Positions 47,693-58,654 of a DNA stretch of 64,000 bases are shown piece by piece. The stretch comes from Ichthyophis bannanicus. Lineage: Eukaryota; Chordata; Amphibia; Gymnophiona; Ichthyophiidae. The notes under the pieces are model-generated. The model worked only from the letters and a program-made list of their open reading frames with translations, was not told where the DNA came from and searched no databases. The stretch's first letter is position 1. Each line of letters starts with the position of its first letter. The stretch lies in assembly GCA_033557465.1 (NCBI GenBank), contig CM066033.1:907582808-907646807 (forward strand), in the 5' to 3' direction. Position numbers and translations under genes: made by a program.

Positions 47693-48610
47693 ATGCAGAC
47701 AGCAGTCCAGCAGCGGGATGGGGGCTTTCCAGTCTTTTGCATTGAGTGTCACATGTATGATTTTCTCCCAGTTGGTAAGAGGTCTTACGTGTGCACTAGG
47801 TGCAAGGAGCTCTTTGCTCTCAGGGAACGAGTCCGTTCTCTAGAGGCTAGAGTAGCAGACTTGGAAAACATAAGACAGACAGAGAGGTACATAGACGAGA
47901 CCTACAGGGATATAGTCCTGAAGTCCCACCTCCAGTCTGGCAGCATCCCTGTTGCCATGGAGGAGAGAGGTCATGTGACAGGAGAGCATCACCCTGGTGT
48001 GGCAGGAAGTGATCCTGTAACTAGGACCTGTCCTCCAGGTGATGTAAAACCCTCTCGCACCGAGGAAGTTTCTCCAGGGCCATGTGCCCATGAGGGAAGG
48101 GTTAGGACAGCCATTATAGTTGGTGATTCGATCATTAGGCATGTAGATAGCTGGGTGGCTGGTGGACGTGAGGATTGCCTGGTAACATGCCTGCCTGGTG
48201 CGAAGGTAGTGGACCTCACGCGTCACCTAGATAAGGTCTTAGATAGTGCTGGGGAGGAGTCTGCTGTCTTGGTACATGTTGGTACCAATGACATAGGAAA
48301 ATGTGATAGGGAGGTTCTGGAGGCAAAATTTAGGCTTTTAGGTAGGTTGAAATCCAGAACTTCCAGGGTTGCATTCTCCGAAATGCTTCCTGTTCCACGC
48401 GCAGGACCCAAAAGGCAGGCAGAGCTCCGTAGTCTCAATGCGTGGATGAGACAATGGTGCAGAGATGAGGGTTTTGGATTTGTTAGGAACTGGGGAACAT
48501 TCTGGGGAAAGGAGGGGCTCTTCCGAAGGGATGGGCTTCACCTTAACCGGGATGGAACCAGGCTGCTGGCATTAACCTTTAAAAAGGAGATAGAGCAGCT
48601 TTTAAACTAG
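47693..48610 (+). CDS. CR1 ORF1: zinc ribbon, coiled coil and SGNH esterase
   Basis: 305 intact codons. C16/C19 and C34/C37 form a probable zinc ribbon, followed by a coiled coil (about 38-75, LRERVRSLEARVADLENI). Residues 137-305 form an SGNH/GDSL-type esterase domain: IIVGDSIIRH with Ser of GDS (about 146), VHVGTNDIGK (about 195) and DGLHLNRDG with the catalytic His (about 283). Esterase ORF1 is known in CR1 LINEs; its role in retrotransposition, perhaps membrane or RNP handling, is unsettled. ORF2 starts 35 bases after the stop, in another frame. The start is the first Met of the open frame, 5' of the zinc ribbon. Confidence 0.93.
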   Translation: MQTAVQQRDGGFPVFCIECHMYDFLPVGKRSYVCTRCKELFALRERVRSLEARVADLENIRQTERYIDETYRDIVLKSHLQSGSIPVAMEERGHVTGEHHPGVAGSDPVTRTCPPGDVKPSRTEEVSPGPCAHEGRVRTAIIVGDSIIRHVDSWVAGGREDCLVTCLPGAKVVDLTRHLDKVLDSAGEESAVLVHVGTNDIGKCDREVLEAKFRLLGRLKSRTSRVAFSEMLPVPRAGPKRQAELRSLNAWMRQWCRDEGFGFVRNWGTFWGKEGLFRRDGLHLNRDGTRLLALTFKKEIEQLLN

Positions 48611-48645
48611 ATATTAGGGGAAAGCCGACAGTTGCCCAAGAGCGG

Positions 48646-51609
48646 ATGGTTCGGAAGAATGTATCCTTGAAGGATACTACCAAAAGCAGAGAGGTTCCAC
48701 AAAAGAGTAAAGTAGCCCAAATGCCCTCAAATATGGAGCAGACACAGCTTAAAGATCCCAAATTACCCATGTCTAACAATAGCCAAATTAATATGAATAA
48801 AATACAATCTCTAAAATGCTTGTATGCAAATGCTAGAAGTCTAAAAAATAAGATGGGAGAGTTAGAATATATAGTACTAAATGAAAGGTTAGATATGATT
48901 GGAATATCAGAGACATGGTGGAAGGAGGACAACCATTGGGACTCTGTGATACCTGGGTACAAACTATATCGTAATGATAGAGCTGATCAAATTGGTGGAG
49001 GGGTTGCTCTCTATGTTAGAGAGGGCATTGAGTCAGAAAGGATTAAAGTTTTGCAGGAAACAAAATTTGATGTATAATCTATATGGATTGAAATTCCATG
49101 TAAAAGGAGGAAGGCGATGGCAGTGGGGGTGTACTATCGAGCGCCTGGCCAGAATGAACAAATGGATGATGACATGCTCAAAGAAATCAAGGAAGCTAAC
49201 AAAAGTTACAGCGCAGTAATAATAATGGGTGATTTCAATTACCCCGGTATCGACTGGGTCAGTGTCACGTCAGGACATGCTAGGGAGATAAAGTTCCTAG
49301 ATGAAATAAATGACTGCTTCTTGGAGCAGCTGGTTCATGAACCGACCAGAGGGGAAGCCATATTAGACCTAGTCCTTAGTGGAACACCAGATCTAGTGCA
49401 AGAGATGGGAGTGTTGGGGCCACTTGGCAATAGTGATCGTAGCATGATCGCCTTTGATTTAATTAGTGGAGGAGGGATAGTAAGGAAATCCACAGTACTA
49501 CCTTTTAACTTTTGAAAGGGAGACTATGATAAAATGAGGAAAACAGTTAAGAAAAAACTAAGGGGAGCAGTTGCAAAGGTTAAAGACGTACATCGGGCTT
49601 GGGTGTTGTTGAAAAATACTATCCTGGAAGCCCAGACCAGCTGTATTCCATGCCTTAAGAAAAGTGGAAGGAAGTCCAAAAAACTGCCAGCATGGTTTAA
49701 AGGTGAGGTCAGAGAGGCTGTTGTTGCCAAAAAAGCATCTTTCAGGAAATGGAAAAAAGAGCCAAACGACAAAACCTGGAAACAGCACAAGCACTGGCAA
49801 GTCAAATGCAAGGCATTGATAAGGCAGGCAAAGGGAGAATTTGAGAGGAAGCTTGCTGCAGAAGCAAAAACATGAAATAAAGACCTTTTCAAGTACATTC
49901 GTAGCAAAAAACCTGTGAGAGAGTCAGTTGGTCCATTAGATGATAAAGGGGTTAAAGGAGCACTGAGAGGCGACAAGGCGATAGCGGAGAAACTGAATGA
50001 ATTCTTTGCTTCGGTCTTTAATGAGGAAGATGTAGGGATGTTACCCATGACTGAAGTGGTATTTAAAGGTGCGGAAGAATTGAAGGAAATATCGATACAT
50101 GGGAAAGATGTATTACAACTATTAGATAAACTGAAGAGTAGCAAATCACCTGGGCCGGATGGTATACATCCAAGGGTGTTGAAAGAACTGAAATATGAGA
50201 TTGCAGACCTGCTATTAGTAATCTGTGAACTATCATTAAAATTAACTCTAATACCTGAAGATTGGAGGATCGCCAATGTAACACCAATTTTTAAAAAGGG
50301 TTCCAGGGGTGATCCGGGAAACTACAGACCAGTGAGCCTGACATCAGTACCGGGAAAAATGGTAGAAACCATTATAAAGAATAAAATTACTCAGCATGTA
50401 GATAGTCATGACCTAATGGGAGACAGCCAACATGGCTTTAGACAAGGAAGATCTTGTCTTACTAATCTGTTATGTTTTTTTGAAGGAGTGAATAAACAGG
50501 TGGACAAAGGTGAGTCGGTTGATATTGTGTATCTGGACTTTCAGAAAGCCTTTGACAAGGTCCCTCATCAGAGACTTTTGGCAAAACTAAAGAGTCATGG
50601 GATAGGAGGCAGTGTACTATTGTGGATCAGGAACTGGTTAAAAGATAGAAAGCAGAGGGTAGGGCTAAATGGCCAATTTTCCCAATGGAGAAAGGTGAAT
50701 AGTGGTGTACCCCAGGGATCTGTGCTGGGTCCGCTGCTTTTTGACATAGTCATAAATGACCTGGAAAGTGGAATAACAAGTGAGATTATCAAATTTGCAG
50801 ATGACAGAAAACTATTTAGAGTTGTTAAAACCCAAGAGGATTGTGGAAAATTGCAAGAGGTTCTTGATAAATTGGAAGACTGGGCATCAAAATGGCAGAT
50901 GAAATTTAATGTGGACAAGTGCAAGGTTATGCACCTAGGGAAGAACAACCCAAACTATGGTTACATGATGCAAGGTTCCACATTAGGAACCACCACCCAG
51001 GAAAAAGATTTAGGCGTCATTGTGGATACCATGTTAAAACCCTCGGCCCAGTGTGCAGCGGCGGCCAAGAGAGCAAATAGAATGCTAGGTATGATAAGGA
51101 AAGGAATGGAAAATAAAACAAAAGATATTATAATGCCTCTATATCGTTCCATGGTGAGACCGCACCTTGAATATTGTGTGCAATTCTGGTCGCCGTATCT
51201 TAAAAAGGATATAGCGATTTTAGAAAAGGTTCAGAGAAGAGCCATCAAAATGGTAAAGGGGATGGAAGGATACTCCTATGAAGAAAGGCTAAAAAGGTTA
51301 GGGCTCTTTAACCTGGAAAAGAGACGGCTGAGGGGAGATATGATAGAAGTCTATAAATTAATGAACGGAGTGGAACGGGTAAACGTAGATCAATTGTTTA
51401 CCTTATCAGAATATAGAAAGACTAGGGGACATGCAATGAAGCTACAGGGTAAACTATTTAAGACTAATAAAAGAAAATATTTTTTCACTCAACGTGTAAT
51501 CAAACTCTGGAATTTGTTACCGGAGGATGTAGTAAAGGCTGTTAGTGTAGCTGGGTTTAAAAAAGGTTTGGACAAGTTCCTGGAGGAAAGGTCCATAAAC
51601 CATTATTAA
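48646..51609 (+). pseudogene. CR1 ORF2: endonuclease and reverse transcriptase, three in-frame stops
   Basis: 988 codons in a single frame with no frameshift. Stops are at 49075-49077 (GAA to TAA against the other copy), 49513-49515 and 49873-49875 (both CGA to TGA, as expected from methyl-CpG decay). The endonuclease has SETWW and GDFNYPGIDW, but its catalytic His is Arg (SDRSMI at about 49434). From 49915 on, 564 codons are open: GPDGIHP, NYRPVSLTS, GFRQGRSC, YLDFQKAFD, SGVPQGSVLGP, FADDRKLF and the C-terminal LEYCVQFWSP and LWNLLPEDV blocks. RT residues are intact. Confidence 0.93.
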
Positions 51610-51785
51610 GAAGGGACCCAGGATATCAATGCTTGAACCAGTACAAGCATTGTGGAACCTGTGTCTTTTGGGGAAACTGCTAGGTACTTGTGACCTAGAT
51701 TGGCCACTGTTGGAAACAGGATACTGGGCTTGATGGACCTTGGTCTGACCCAGTATGGCATATCTTATGTTATGTTCTTATGTGA

Positions 51786-53095
51786 AAGGAGGACCAGGTA
51801 TGGGAAAGGGAAGATAAAGAATGAGGGGGGATGAAAGCTGGTCAGAAAAGGAAGGGGAAAGCAGAGAAAATGGAGGTGGACAGGAGGGAAATATTGCATG
51901 AAGAGAAAGAACTTCGTTGGAGAAAAAGATAGCTAGATCTGTTGCAGCTGGCCCTACCGAGGATAATGAAGATGAAAAAGAAGAAAGAGATGAGAGAGTG
52001 CCAAACACTGAGTATAACTGTTGGGATGAATTAGAAGATGAAGAGATTAGATGGGAGAAGTATTCCTGCTTAGCCAAATTTACGGAGGATCGGTATTTCC
52101 AGTGATGCTGTCGAAAAACCAGGAGCGTGGTAGGGGAGGGATGAAAGTGCCACACCCGTTCGGCACGTCGTAGATGGGACCAGAGAATATGAAGTCCAAG
52201 CTGATACCAGGGATGACGGGTGGGTCGAGCAATGGAAAGAGGAAGGGGAGGAGCCAGTAGATCAAAGTTAATAGACAAGGAGGAATTCCAGGTTCGTGCC
52301 TGGGAATCAGGTGACAAGGTAGGGAATTTGGAAGGAAGAAGGTAATCCACTGGGGGAAAAGCTGTACGGTAAGCGGAGAAACACTCCAGTGGGGAATAGG
52401 AGAAGGGGGACACAGAAGACTTTGGGCAGAAGGTGCCGATAGTCTGAAAGAGAAACAAACACAGAAGTGGTCTGTCCAGGGAAGAGAGAGAGAGGAAAGT
52501 GACAGTGGAGAAAACAGGGAAAGAGATGAAGTAATAATGAGATCAAGCGTTTTCCCTACAGTATGGGCTGGGAAAAGAACATGTTTGAGGGAAAGATCAG
52601 CAAGGAGGGAAGCGAAGGCCTTGTCACAGGGGTGGGAAAGGGAGTCAAGATGGAGATTAAAGTCACGCAGAATGAGCACATGGGTAAATAGAGTTGAGAT
52701 TTCAGTAATGGTCAGCAGAAGATCATCCCAACTGTGGGGAGAAAGTGCCGGGGGGGGGGGGGGGGCACACAAAAGGAGAAAGTGCCGGGGGGGGGGGGGG
52801 GGGGGGAGTCCAGACAGAGAAATAGGGTTTCAGGCTAGTGTAGGACCGGGGACCTAATCTCTCGAAGTGGGAGACTAGAGCGGTGGAGGACTGCTATGCC
52901 TCCCCCAGACTGTCCCTTCCGAGGAAATGAGAGCCCTGAGAAGCCTGGTGGGAGAGATCATATAAGCAGAGGGTCTTCCCCCTCACAGAACCAGGTCTCA
53001 CTGACAAACTGAACATTGAGCAAGTGGTGGGTGATTAAGTCATGAACCAAAGGGGATTTAGACTGGATAGAGCAGCAATTAATGAGGGCAAGGCT
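51786..53095 (-). pseudogene. L2 copy 3 endonuclease and linker
   Basis: From 53095 down: ALINCCSIQSKSPLVHDLI, VSETWFCE, GGGIAVL, then HVLILRDFNLHLDS (the usual GDFN reads RDFN) and WTDHFCV with the catalytic DH. The linker follows (AKQEYFSHLISSSS, LAIFFSNEV). There is a stop after the first block, poly-G expansions at 52750-52806, and several frame changes. The reading frame runs into the CR1 insertion at 51785. Confidence 0.8.
52750..52806. repeat. Paired poly-G tracts in a duplicated unit
   Basis: 16 G (52750-52765) and 20 G (52787-52806), each preceded by GAGAAAGTGCC. The unit looks duplicated by slippage, in the non-functional endonuclease of L2 copy 3. Confidence 0.9.
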
Positions 53096-53696
53096 GAGGA
53101 GTAACTGGGAGGAAGCTTGGGGAGGAGAAGACGGAAATAAGGGGGCGGTGGGACACGTAACAGGCTCTCAGGAGAATGAGATAAGTGAGGGAGACTGAAA
53201 GGGCATGTAGGACTAGGAGGCCAGCCTCAGTGTACAGGTATTGGTGCAATATGTGGGGAGAGGAGCAAAGGCCAGAGAGAGACAATGAGCAACAGAATGA
53301 TAGGAGACTTACTTGTAGTTGAACAGTGCATATGAGGGTGCTGACCCAAGTGAAGCATGATGAGACCACATGGTGAAAGCTGAAGCCGAGAGCGCTGAAC
53401 CAGGGACACCCCAGAGTCACCCCAAGGAGCTCACCCAAGGAGCATGTTCTGCTCCTTGGACACATGACACCACGGCACAAGACACCGCGGGCAGCAGTTT
53501 AAATACTGGCTTGTACAGTGCGGAGAGTGTGGCTGCATTTCTGTGGCTGCGTCACTTCCAGGTAGGTGGAGTCACAGCAGCAGTCCAGACAGATACTGAG
53601 GGAAGACAAACACACAATGAGGAGCAATGCAGGAAGCAATGCAGGAGACAGCAAGGAACAGCACGATGGATACAGGCAGCAATGGTTTAGGAACGT

Positions 53697-54368
53697 TTAA
53701 AATTCTTAAATTTAATCTACGGGAATTATTTTCAATATTCCAATCTTCCTTTGTACCAAACGTTTATCTTTAACTAAAGCAATTACCACTGCCTTGGTCT
53801 CGCAGCCCTTCATCTCTAGCTGAGTAAACATCTCAGTAAATTCTTTAATGTACTTCTCAACCTTTTGAGCTCGGGTTTCATCCTGCTGTAGGGATTTATT
53901 AATATCTATAGAGCACTGTTTAATCGAGGCATTAAGCTGCAAGCTATCCCATATAGCTGCCAAGTTACTTCTTCGGCACATTCCTGCACCATTGACCTGG
54001 TGTCAGTGGAACTCCCTCTGGGAGCTGCTTCTGGAACGGCAGACTTCTCTTGAACTCTTGGCTAAACCACCATCCCCATTGCCTTGGGCAACTGTGAGGA
54101 AGGAGAAAAGATTGCCAACAGTGCCTTTCTTGGTGTGAACCATACTCTCCTGCACTGAGGCCAACTGCAGGTGTGGTAGCTCAAAAGAATCCGCCTTGGT
54201 TAGGCTGCCAATTTCCAGAGGATATGCTGCTCTGACACAATCTACAATGGGAGCACCGCAAGCTTCTTTTCTATGGCTAGAGAGATTCCATGATCTGCAG
54301 CTGTTGGAGAAAGACTTCCCACCAACCACAGACCTGGCGAGAGACTTTGTAGGTTTCTTCTGAGACAT
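53697..54368 (-). pseudogene. L1/Tx1-like ORF1, N-terminal part
   Basis: It starts at 54368 with a basic MSQKKPTKSLARS end and a disordered, Ser-rich region, ends in a TGA at 54003, then shows in the next frame a coiled coil (LQLNASIKQCSIDINKSLQQ, KYIKEFTEMFTQLEM, LVKDKRLVQRKIGILK). Coding sequence then continues at 44975 beyond the L2. Confidence 0.7.
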
Positions 54369-54448
54369 AAACCCAGGTAAACGTAGAAGGAAAGTATCGC
54401 AGTTGCCATCAATGCAAAATATTGGTCATTTGTTCGTAAACTTCTAAG

Positions 54449-54600
54449 GGGCACTTTACTAAAATACTCTAAGGTTTGGCAGCTTAGCAAGTGGCAAAAA
54501 TTAGCTCGGGAGGTGAAACGGATCTAGGCTGTTGGGGGCATGCCCGGCATGTCCCCCTGCAGTTACTATGGTATAGCACTACAAGGCATATGCAGCACTG
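54449..54600. mobile_element. MITE fragment, left end only
   Basis: GGGGCACTTTACTAAAATAC after TCTAA resembles the Harbinger-type MITE termini; the right end is missing. Confidence 0.5.
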
Positions 54601-54656
54601 CACAGACACATGTAAAAAGATGGTCCCTGCTCAGCAGAGCTTACAGTCTAGTCAAG

Positions 54657-56005
54657 ATAGACAACATGGCTTTAGCCAAAGAAGGTCTTGTCTTACTAAT
54701 CTGTTATGTTTTTTTGAAGGTCTGAATAAACAGATAGACAAAGGTCAGTCAGTTGAAATAGTGTATCTGGATTTTCAGAAAGCCTTTGACAAAGTCCCTC
54801 ATGAGAGACTCTTGGCGAAATTTAAAAGTCATGGGATAGGAAGGAGTGTACTATTGTGGATCAGGAACTGGTTAAAAGATAGAAAGCAGAGGGTAGAGCT
54901 AAATGGCCAGTTTTCCCAATGGAGAAAAGTGAATAGTGGAATACCCCAGGGATCTGTGCTGGGTCCGCTGCTTTTTAACATATTCGTAAATGACCTGGAA
55001 ATGGGAATAACGAGTGAGTTAATGAAATTTGCAGATGGCACAAAATTATTCAAAGTTGTTAAAACCCATGCGGATTGTGAAAAATTGCAAGAGAACCTTG
55101 ATAAATTTGAAGACTGGTCATCCAAATGAAGGATGAAATTTAATGTAGACAAGTGAAAGGTTTTGCACCTAGGAAAGAACATCCAAACTATGGTTGCACA
55201 ATGCAAGGTTCCACATTAGGAACCACTACATCAGGAAAAAGATTTAGGTGTCATCATAGATAACATGTTGAAACCCTCCGCCCAGTGTGCAGTGGAGGCC
55301 AAGAAAACAATTAGAATGCTAGGAATCATAAGAAAAGAAATGGAAAATAAAACAAAGGATATTATAATGCCTCTCTATCATTCCATTGTGCAACCGCACC
55401 TTGAATAGTGTGTCAATTCTGGTCGCTGTATCTTAAAAAAGATTTAGCGTTATTAGAAAAGGTACAGAGAAGAGTCACCAAAATGGTAAAGGGAATGGAA
55501 GGATACCCCTAAGAGCAGAGGCTAAAAAAGGTTAGAGCTCTTCAACCTGGAAAAGAGACGGCTGAGGGGAGATATGATAGAGGTCTATAAATTAATAAGC
55601 GGAGTGGAACAGATAAACGTAGATTGATTATTTATGCCATAAAAATATAGAAAGACTAGGGAACATGCAATAAAGCTACAGTGTAACCTGTTTAAGACTA
55701 ATAAGAGAAAATATTTTTTTCAGTCAAAGCGTAATCAAACTCTGGAATTTGTTACTGGAGGATGTAGTAAAAACTGTTAGTGTAGACGGGTTTAAAAAAG
55801 GTTTGGACAAGTTTCTGGAAGAAAGATCCATAAACCATTATTAAAAGGGACCTGGGAAATCCACTGCTTGCCCCATTACAAGCATTGTGGAACCTGTGTC
55901 TTTTGGGGAAACTGCTAGATACTTGTGACCTAGATTGACCACTGTTGGAAACAGGATACTGGACTTGATGGACATTGGTCTGACCCAGTATGGCATGTTC
56001 TTATG
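54657..56005 (+). mobile_element. CR1 LINE family A relic, 3' half
   Basis: It begins within the RT at HGFSQRRSC, continues with YLDFQKAFDKVPH, SGIPQGSVLGP and FADGTKLF (the second catalytic Asp of FADD is Gly), and has stops from 55127 on. 3' UTR and tail follow to 56005. The 54491 frame that reads into it starts in unrelated sequence. Confidence 0.9.
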
Positions 56006-56039
56006 TATTTAACACAGCAGCTGTGGACAGGATACATCT

Positions 56040-56480
56040 AGGGGGAATGGTAAGGAAACACAAGGGAGATTAGGCAGATAAGATCCGAAAGCAGCAACGA
56101 AGAGGTGAGCGTTCAGCATGGATTTCAGAAGGGCCAAAGAGGCTACCTGATGTACAGACTCAGGTAGTTTGTTCTAGGCATAAGAAGCAGCAAGATGAAA
56201 GGAGCAAAGTCTGGAGTTGGCAGTAGAAGAGAAAGGCACAGATAGGTGCAATCTGCCAGAAGACCTGAGTTCCTGAGGAGGGGTGTAGGGAGAGATAACA
56301 GAGGAAAGGTAGTGCGAATTAGCAGAATGAGTGCATTTATAGGCCATAGGCATGAAAAGGGCATACACTGGTTGCTCAGCAATATTATACATCTTTTAGG
56401 AAACTGCAATGTTAGTTTCAGGTTTTGTGCACTTGTTAAGAGTCCATCCTTAGCAATTTAAAGAGTATTTGTAGAGATGA
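56040..56480 (-). mobile_element. L2-like LINE C-terminal relic
   Basis: On the minus strand the sequence encodes a degenerate SRLCSFHLAASYAWNKLP-like block, the conserved end of L2 ORF2, then SLALLKSMLNAHLF. No RT core remains. Confidence 0.5.
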
Positions 56481-56689
56481 CCAAGGCAGGAATCACTGGG
56501 GCCGTTTTATAATGCCAAGTACCATTTGATACAAGGTATGCCATGACATACATGTTCATATTTATATTCTCTTATACCATAGTAGGGTGCACTGGGATTA
56601 CCTAGCACTTTTCATGGCATGAAGAAGACTGATATATAGACTAGATTGCAGCAGCAGTCATTCCTCTTCACCCCATACTTTATAAATGT

Positions 56690-56770
56690 ACCCAACCTAG
56701 ATTGCTGTGAACCACTTTGATTGAAGGATAAGGTGGTATATAAAACTGGTTGAATAAATAAATACATTTA
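56690..56770 (+). mobile_element. L2-type 3' tail (LINE or SINE)
   Basis: GTGAACCACTTTGATTGAAG, GGTGGTATATAAAACTGGTT and an AATAAATAAATA end match the L2-like 3' terminus; the body upstream is unrecognised. Confidence 0.6.
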
Positions 56771-57400
56771 TCATTGGTATTTATGTCTAGTTTGCATAAG
56801 CAAACTACTGTCAGTGTGAAGAGCAGCTTAGGAGATGCACATTTTTACTGAGGAGGCGTGGCATCCGCAGACACATAGCAGAGATGGGCAGGATCTGAAA
56901 TGTGCAACTTTTCAGAATATGACGGGTGGGGTGTCGTCCAAAACATTTACCTGTGTCCCATAATTTTGACGGGGGACATGTTTCTCCATATTATCGCTTG
57001 GTCTGAGCCCGAACCCGTGCGTGTACCATGAGCTGGATGCTTGACAGGTCAGCTGAATAGCACTTTGCCCGTACCGCACCAGACACATCTACCTCCCTGA
57101 TTCCAGACCTGCAGGTGCGGAATTAAGTTCAAACAGGGCCCATTTTCAATTTAGACGTGTCTGCAGAATGGATGTGCATATTATGGGATCTGCCTTCATG
57201 TGCATTCATAAGTAGAGTATATGTACACATTGTCGTCACCCCCTGCCTGGGCCTGAGGCTTACAGGCAAAGGGTTGCCATATTTATCCTTAAATAAAGAT
57301 TTGCAACTTTGTCTCCAGCAGGGAATCCTGGGACTTGTATTTCTTTTCATTTACTCAAGGACAAAGTAGTATGTGACCACCGGGGTTTGTTAAGGCAAAA
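56771..57400. other. No recognisable gene
   Basis: Some sequence near 57240-57350 (AATAAAGATTTGCAACTTTG) could be an LTR or gene 3' end, but nothing supports it further. Confidence 0.4.
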
Positions 57401-57407
57401 CAAGAAT

Positions 57408-57413
57408 TTTATT
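57408..57413 (-). terminator. Possible poly(A) signal for the 257-codon frame
   Basis: AATAAA on the minus strand, about 340 bases after the stop at 57752. Confidence 0.35.
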
Positions 57414-57751
57414 TTGGGTTTCCTTCCGAGCATTAAATTCAACCGCAGGCAAAAAGGATCATTCTCCAAATGAAAAGCTTACAGGAAACAAAAGTACAAC
57501 TGGAGTTGAAGAACTGAAAACACTTTTAAACATGGCAGCTGTTTTCAGCAAACATTTCAGCACATGTATTACAGCTTCCTTTCCATTCATTCAGCACAGG
57601 TAAATTCTTGTCATTTATCAAAATGCTGCTTTACTTATCAAGCTCTGGTTTTAGCAAAGTTCTTTACCTTAATGGAAGTTCTTAGCATTCTCCTGGCTAG
57701 GTGAAAGATTGCTTTTAAAAACTTCTTTTCACAGTCCTTTTCTAGCAACTT

Positions 57752-58525
57752 TCAAGCTTCCCTCTTGCATAAAGAACAATCCATTGGAGATTCATCACAA
57801 ACATAATCTGGTTCAAAAGAGTCAATTTGCATGCCCTCCTGCTTTACAAATTGATTGTCTCTTTCTGGGTTCTCAGTAATTCCTTCCAACTTACTATTTT
57901 GTAGAAACTTCAGGAGCTGCTCTCCCTGGTAAGAAATGGTTGTATCTTGAGAGTGGGGCTTCTTAACCTGGAACAACTGCCTTAATGCTTCACCTGTGTT
58001 CAGCTCTGCTTCTCTGCCCTTGGCTGGGTTCTGGTCACCTCCGTTTGTAACTGCGTTCCCCCACCTTCTGGCAGCTTGGGTTCTTTGAACTGGCTCTTGA
58101 ACACTCTGCACTGCACTTAGTTCCACCTCGTCAGTAACCTTCCCAGCTACCCATCTGCTGGTCTCTGGTTCAAGCATACCTCTCACACAAGAACTGCTTC
58201 CTCTGTTGCTGGAACTGTTCTCCCACGTGGAGTTAAGCTTCCCACGTCTCTCTTCTCTCCTGTTCCTTCTTTCGCTCCTTCCTCCTTCCGCTCTCTCCTC
58301 TCTCTGCACTGAAGCAGGTTTAAAAAGCTGCTTCCTAGCTACCACACCCTTATCTCTGCACAGGTGGTTGTCATTAGAGGCTAAGCCTGCACCTATGTTA
58401 GGGCTTGGGCGTGGCTTAGCCTCAGCAAGTATGTGCTTCTTTTGCTTGGCTGTAGTTTTAGCCCTGTGAAAACCTTGCCTATCTCTTGTCTTAAAGGCAT
58501 ACTCACTGTTTTCCTCTGTTTCCAT
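57752..58525 (-). CDS. Unidentified 257-codon open frame
   Basis: I do not recognise this protein. It is open for 257 codons from a Met at 58525. It is rich in Lys, Arg, Glu, Gln and Ser, so mostly disordered, with a basic patch near residues 76-96 (EERAEGGRSERRNRREERRG) and no hydrophobic segment. The C-terminus is acidic and ends SPMDCSLCKREA, with one CxxC pair. Neighbours are CR1 relics only. It could be an accessory or gag-like ORF of a retroelement, a retrocopy exon, or chance. A minus-strand AATAAA follows at 57413. Confidence 0.35.
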   Translation of the reverse strand: METEENSEYAFKTRDRQGFHRAKTTAKQKKHILAEAKPRPSPNIGAGLASNDNHLCRDKGVVARKQLFKPASVQREERAEGGRSERRNRREERRGKLNSTWENSSSNRGSSSCVRGMLEPETSRWVAGKVTDEVELSAVQSVQEPVQRTQAARRWGNAVTNGGDQNPAKGREAELNTGEALRQLFQVKKPHSQDTTISYQGEQLLKFLQNSKLEGITENPERDNQFVKQEGMQIDSFEPDYVCDESPMDCSLCKREA

Positions 58526-58654
58526 CGGCTCAGCACAGCTCTCATTGTCACAACATTTACATCTGCCTTTGAGCAGATGTAATTTTGTGCACCACTAGAG
58601 GTTATTCTAGGAACCTGCTTTATAAAGGAACATAGGTGCCTAGGTTGAATTTTA

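Larger units (their letters stand above)
46796..51780 (+). mobile_element. Full-length CR1 LINE, family A
   Basis: 4985 bp with the 5-bp duplication TGTGA at 46791-46795 and 51781-51785. It has a 5' UTR with four tandem monomers, intact ORF1, ORF2 in one frame, a 3' UTR (51610-51765) and a tail of TTATGTTC-like units. It is inserted in L2 copy 3 and is the reference for the other family-A copies in this window. Confidence 0.92.
44976..53696 (-). mobile_element. L2-clade LINE copy 3, split by CR1
   Basis: Without the nested CR1 it is about 3.7 kb: a 5' leader (53100-53696), endonuclease, linker, RT and C-terminus on the minus strand, ending in an ATTTATTTATTTAG-type tail at 44976. It sits inside the L1/Tx1-like ORF1. 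It is an older, different subfamily from copies 1 and 2. Confidence 0.85.

Noticed and set aside
54491..55129. 212-codon frame as a novel RT fusion protein
   Set aside because: Its first 55 or so codons are read from MITE and unrelated sequence; it then enters a degenerate CR1 relic with FADG in place of FADD.
57240..57420. LTR of an endogenous retrovirus
   Set aside because: There is an AATAAA and a short leader-like stretch, but no TG...CA ends, primer-binding site, second LTR or pol-type motif.
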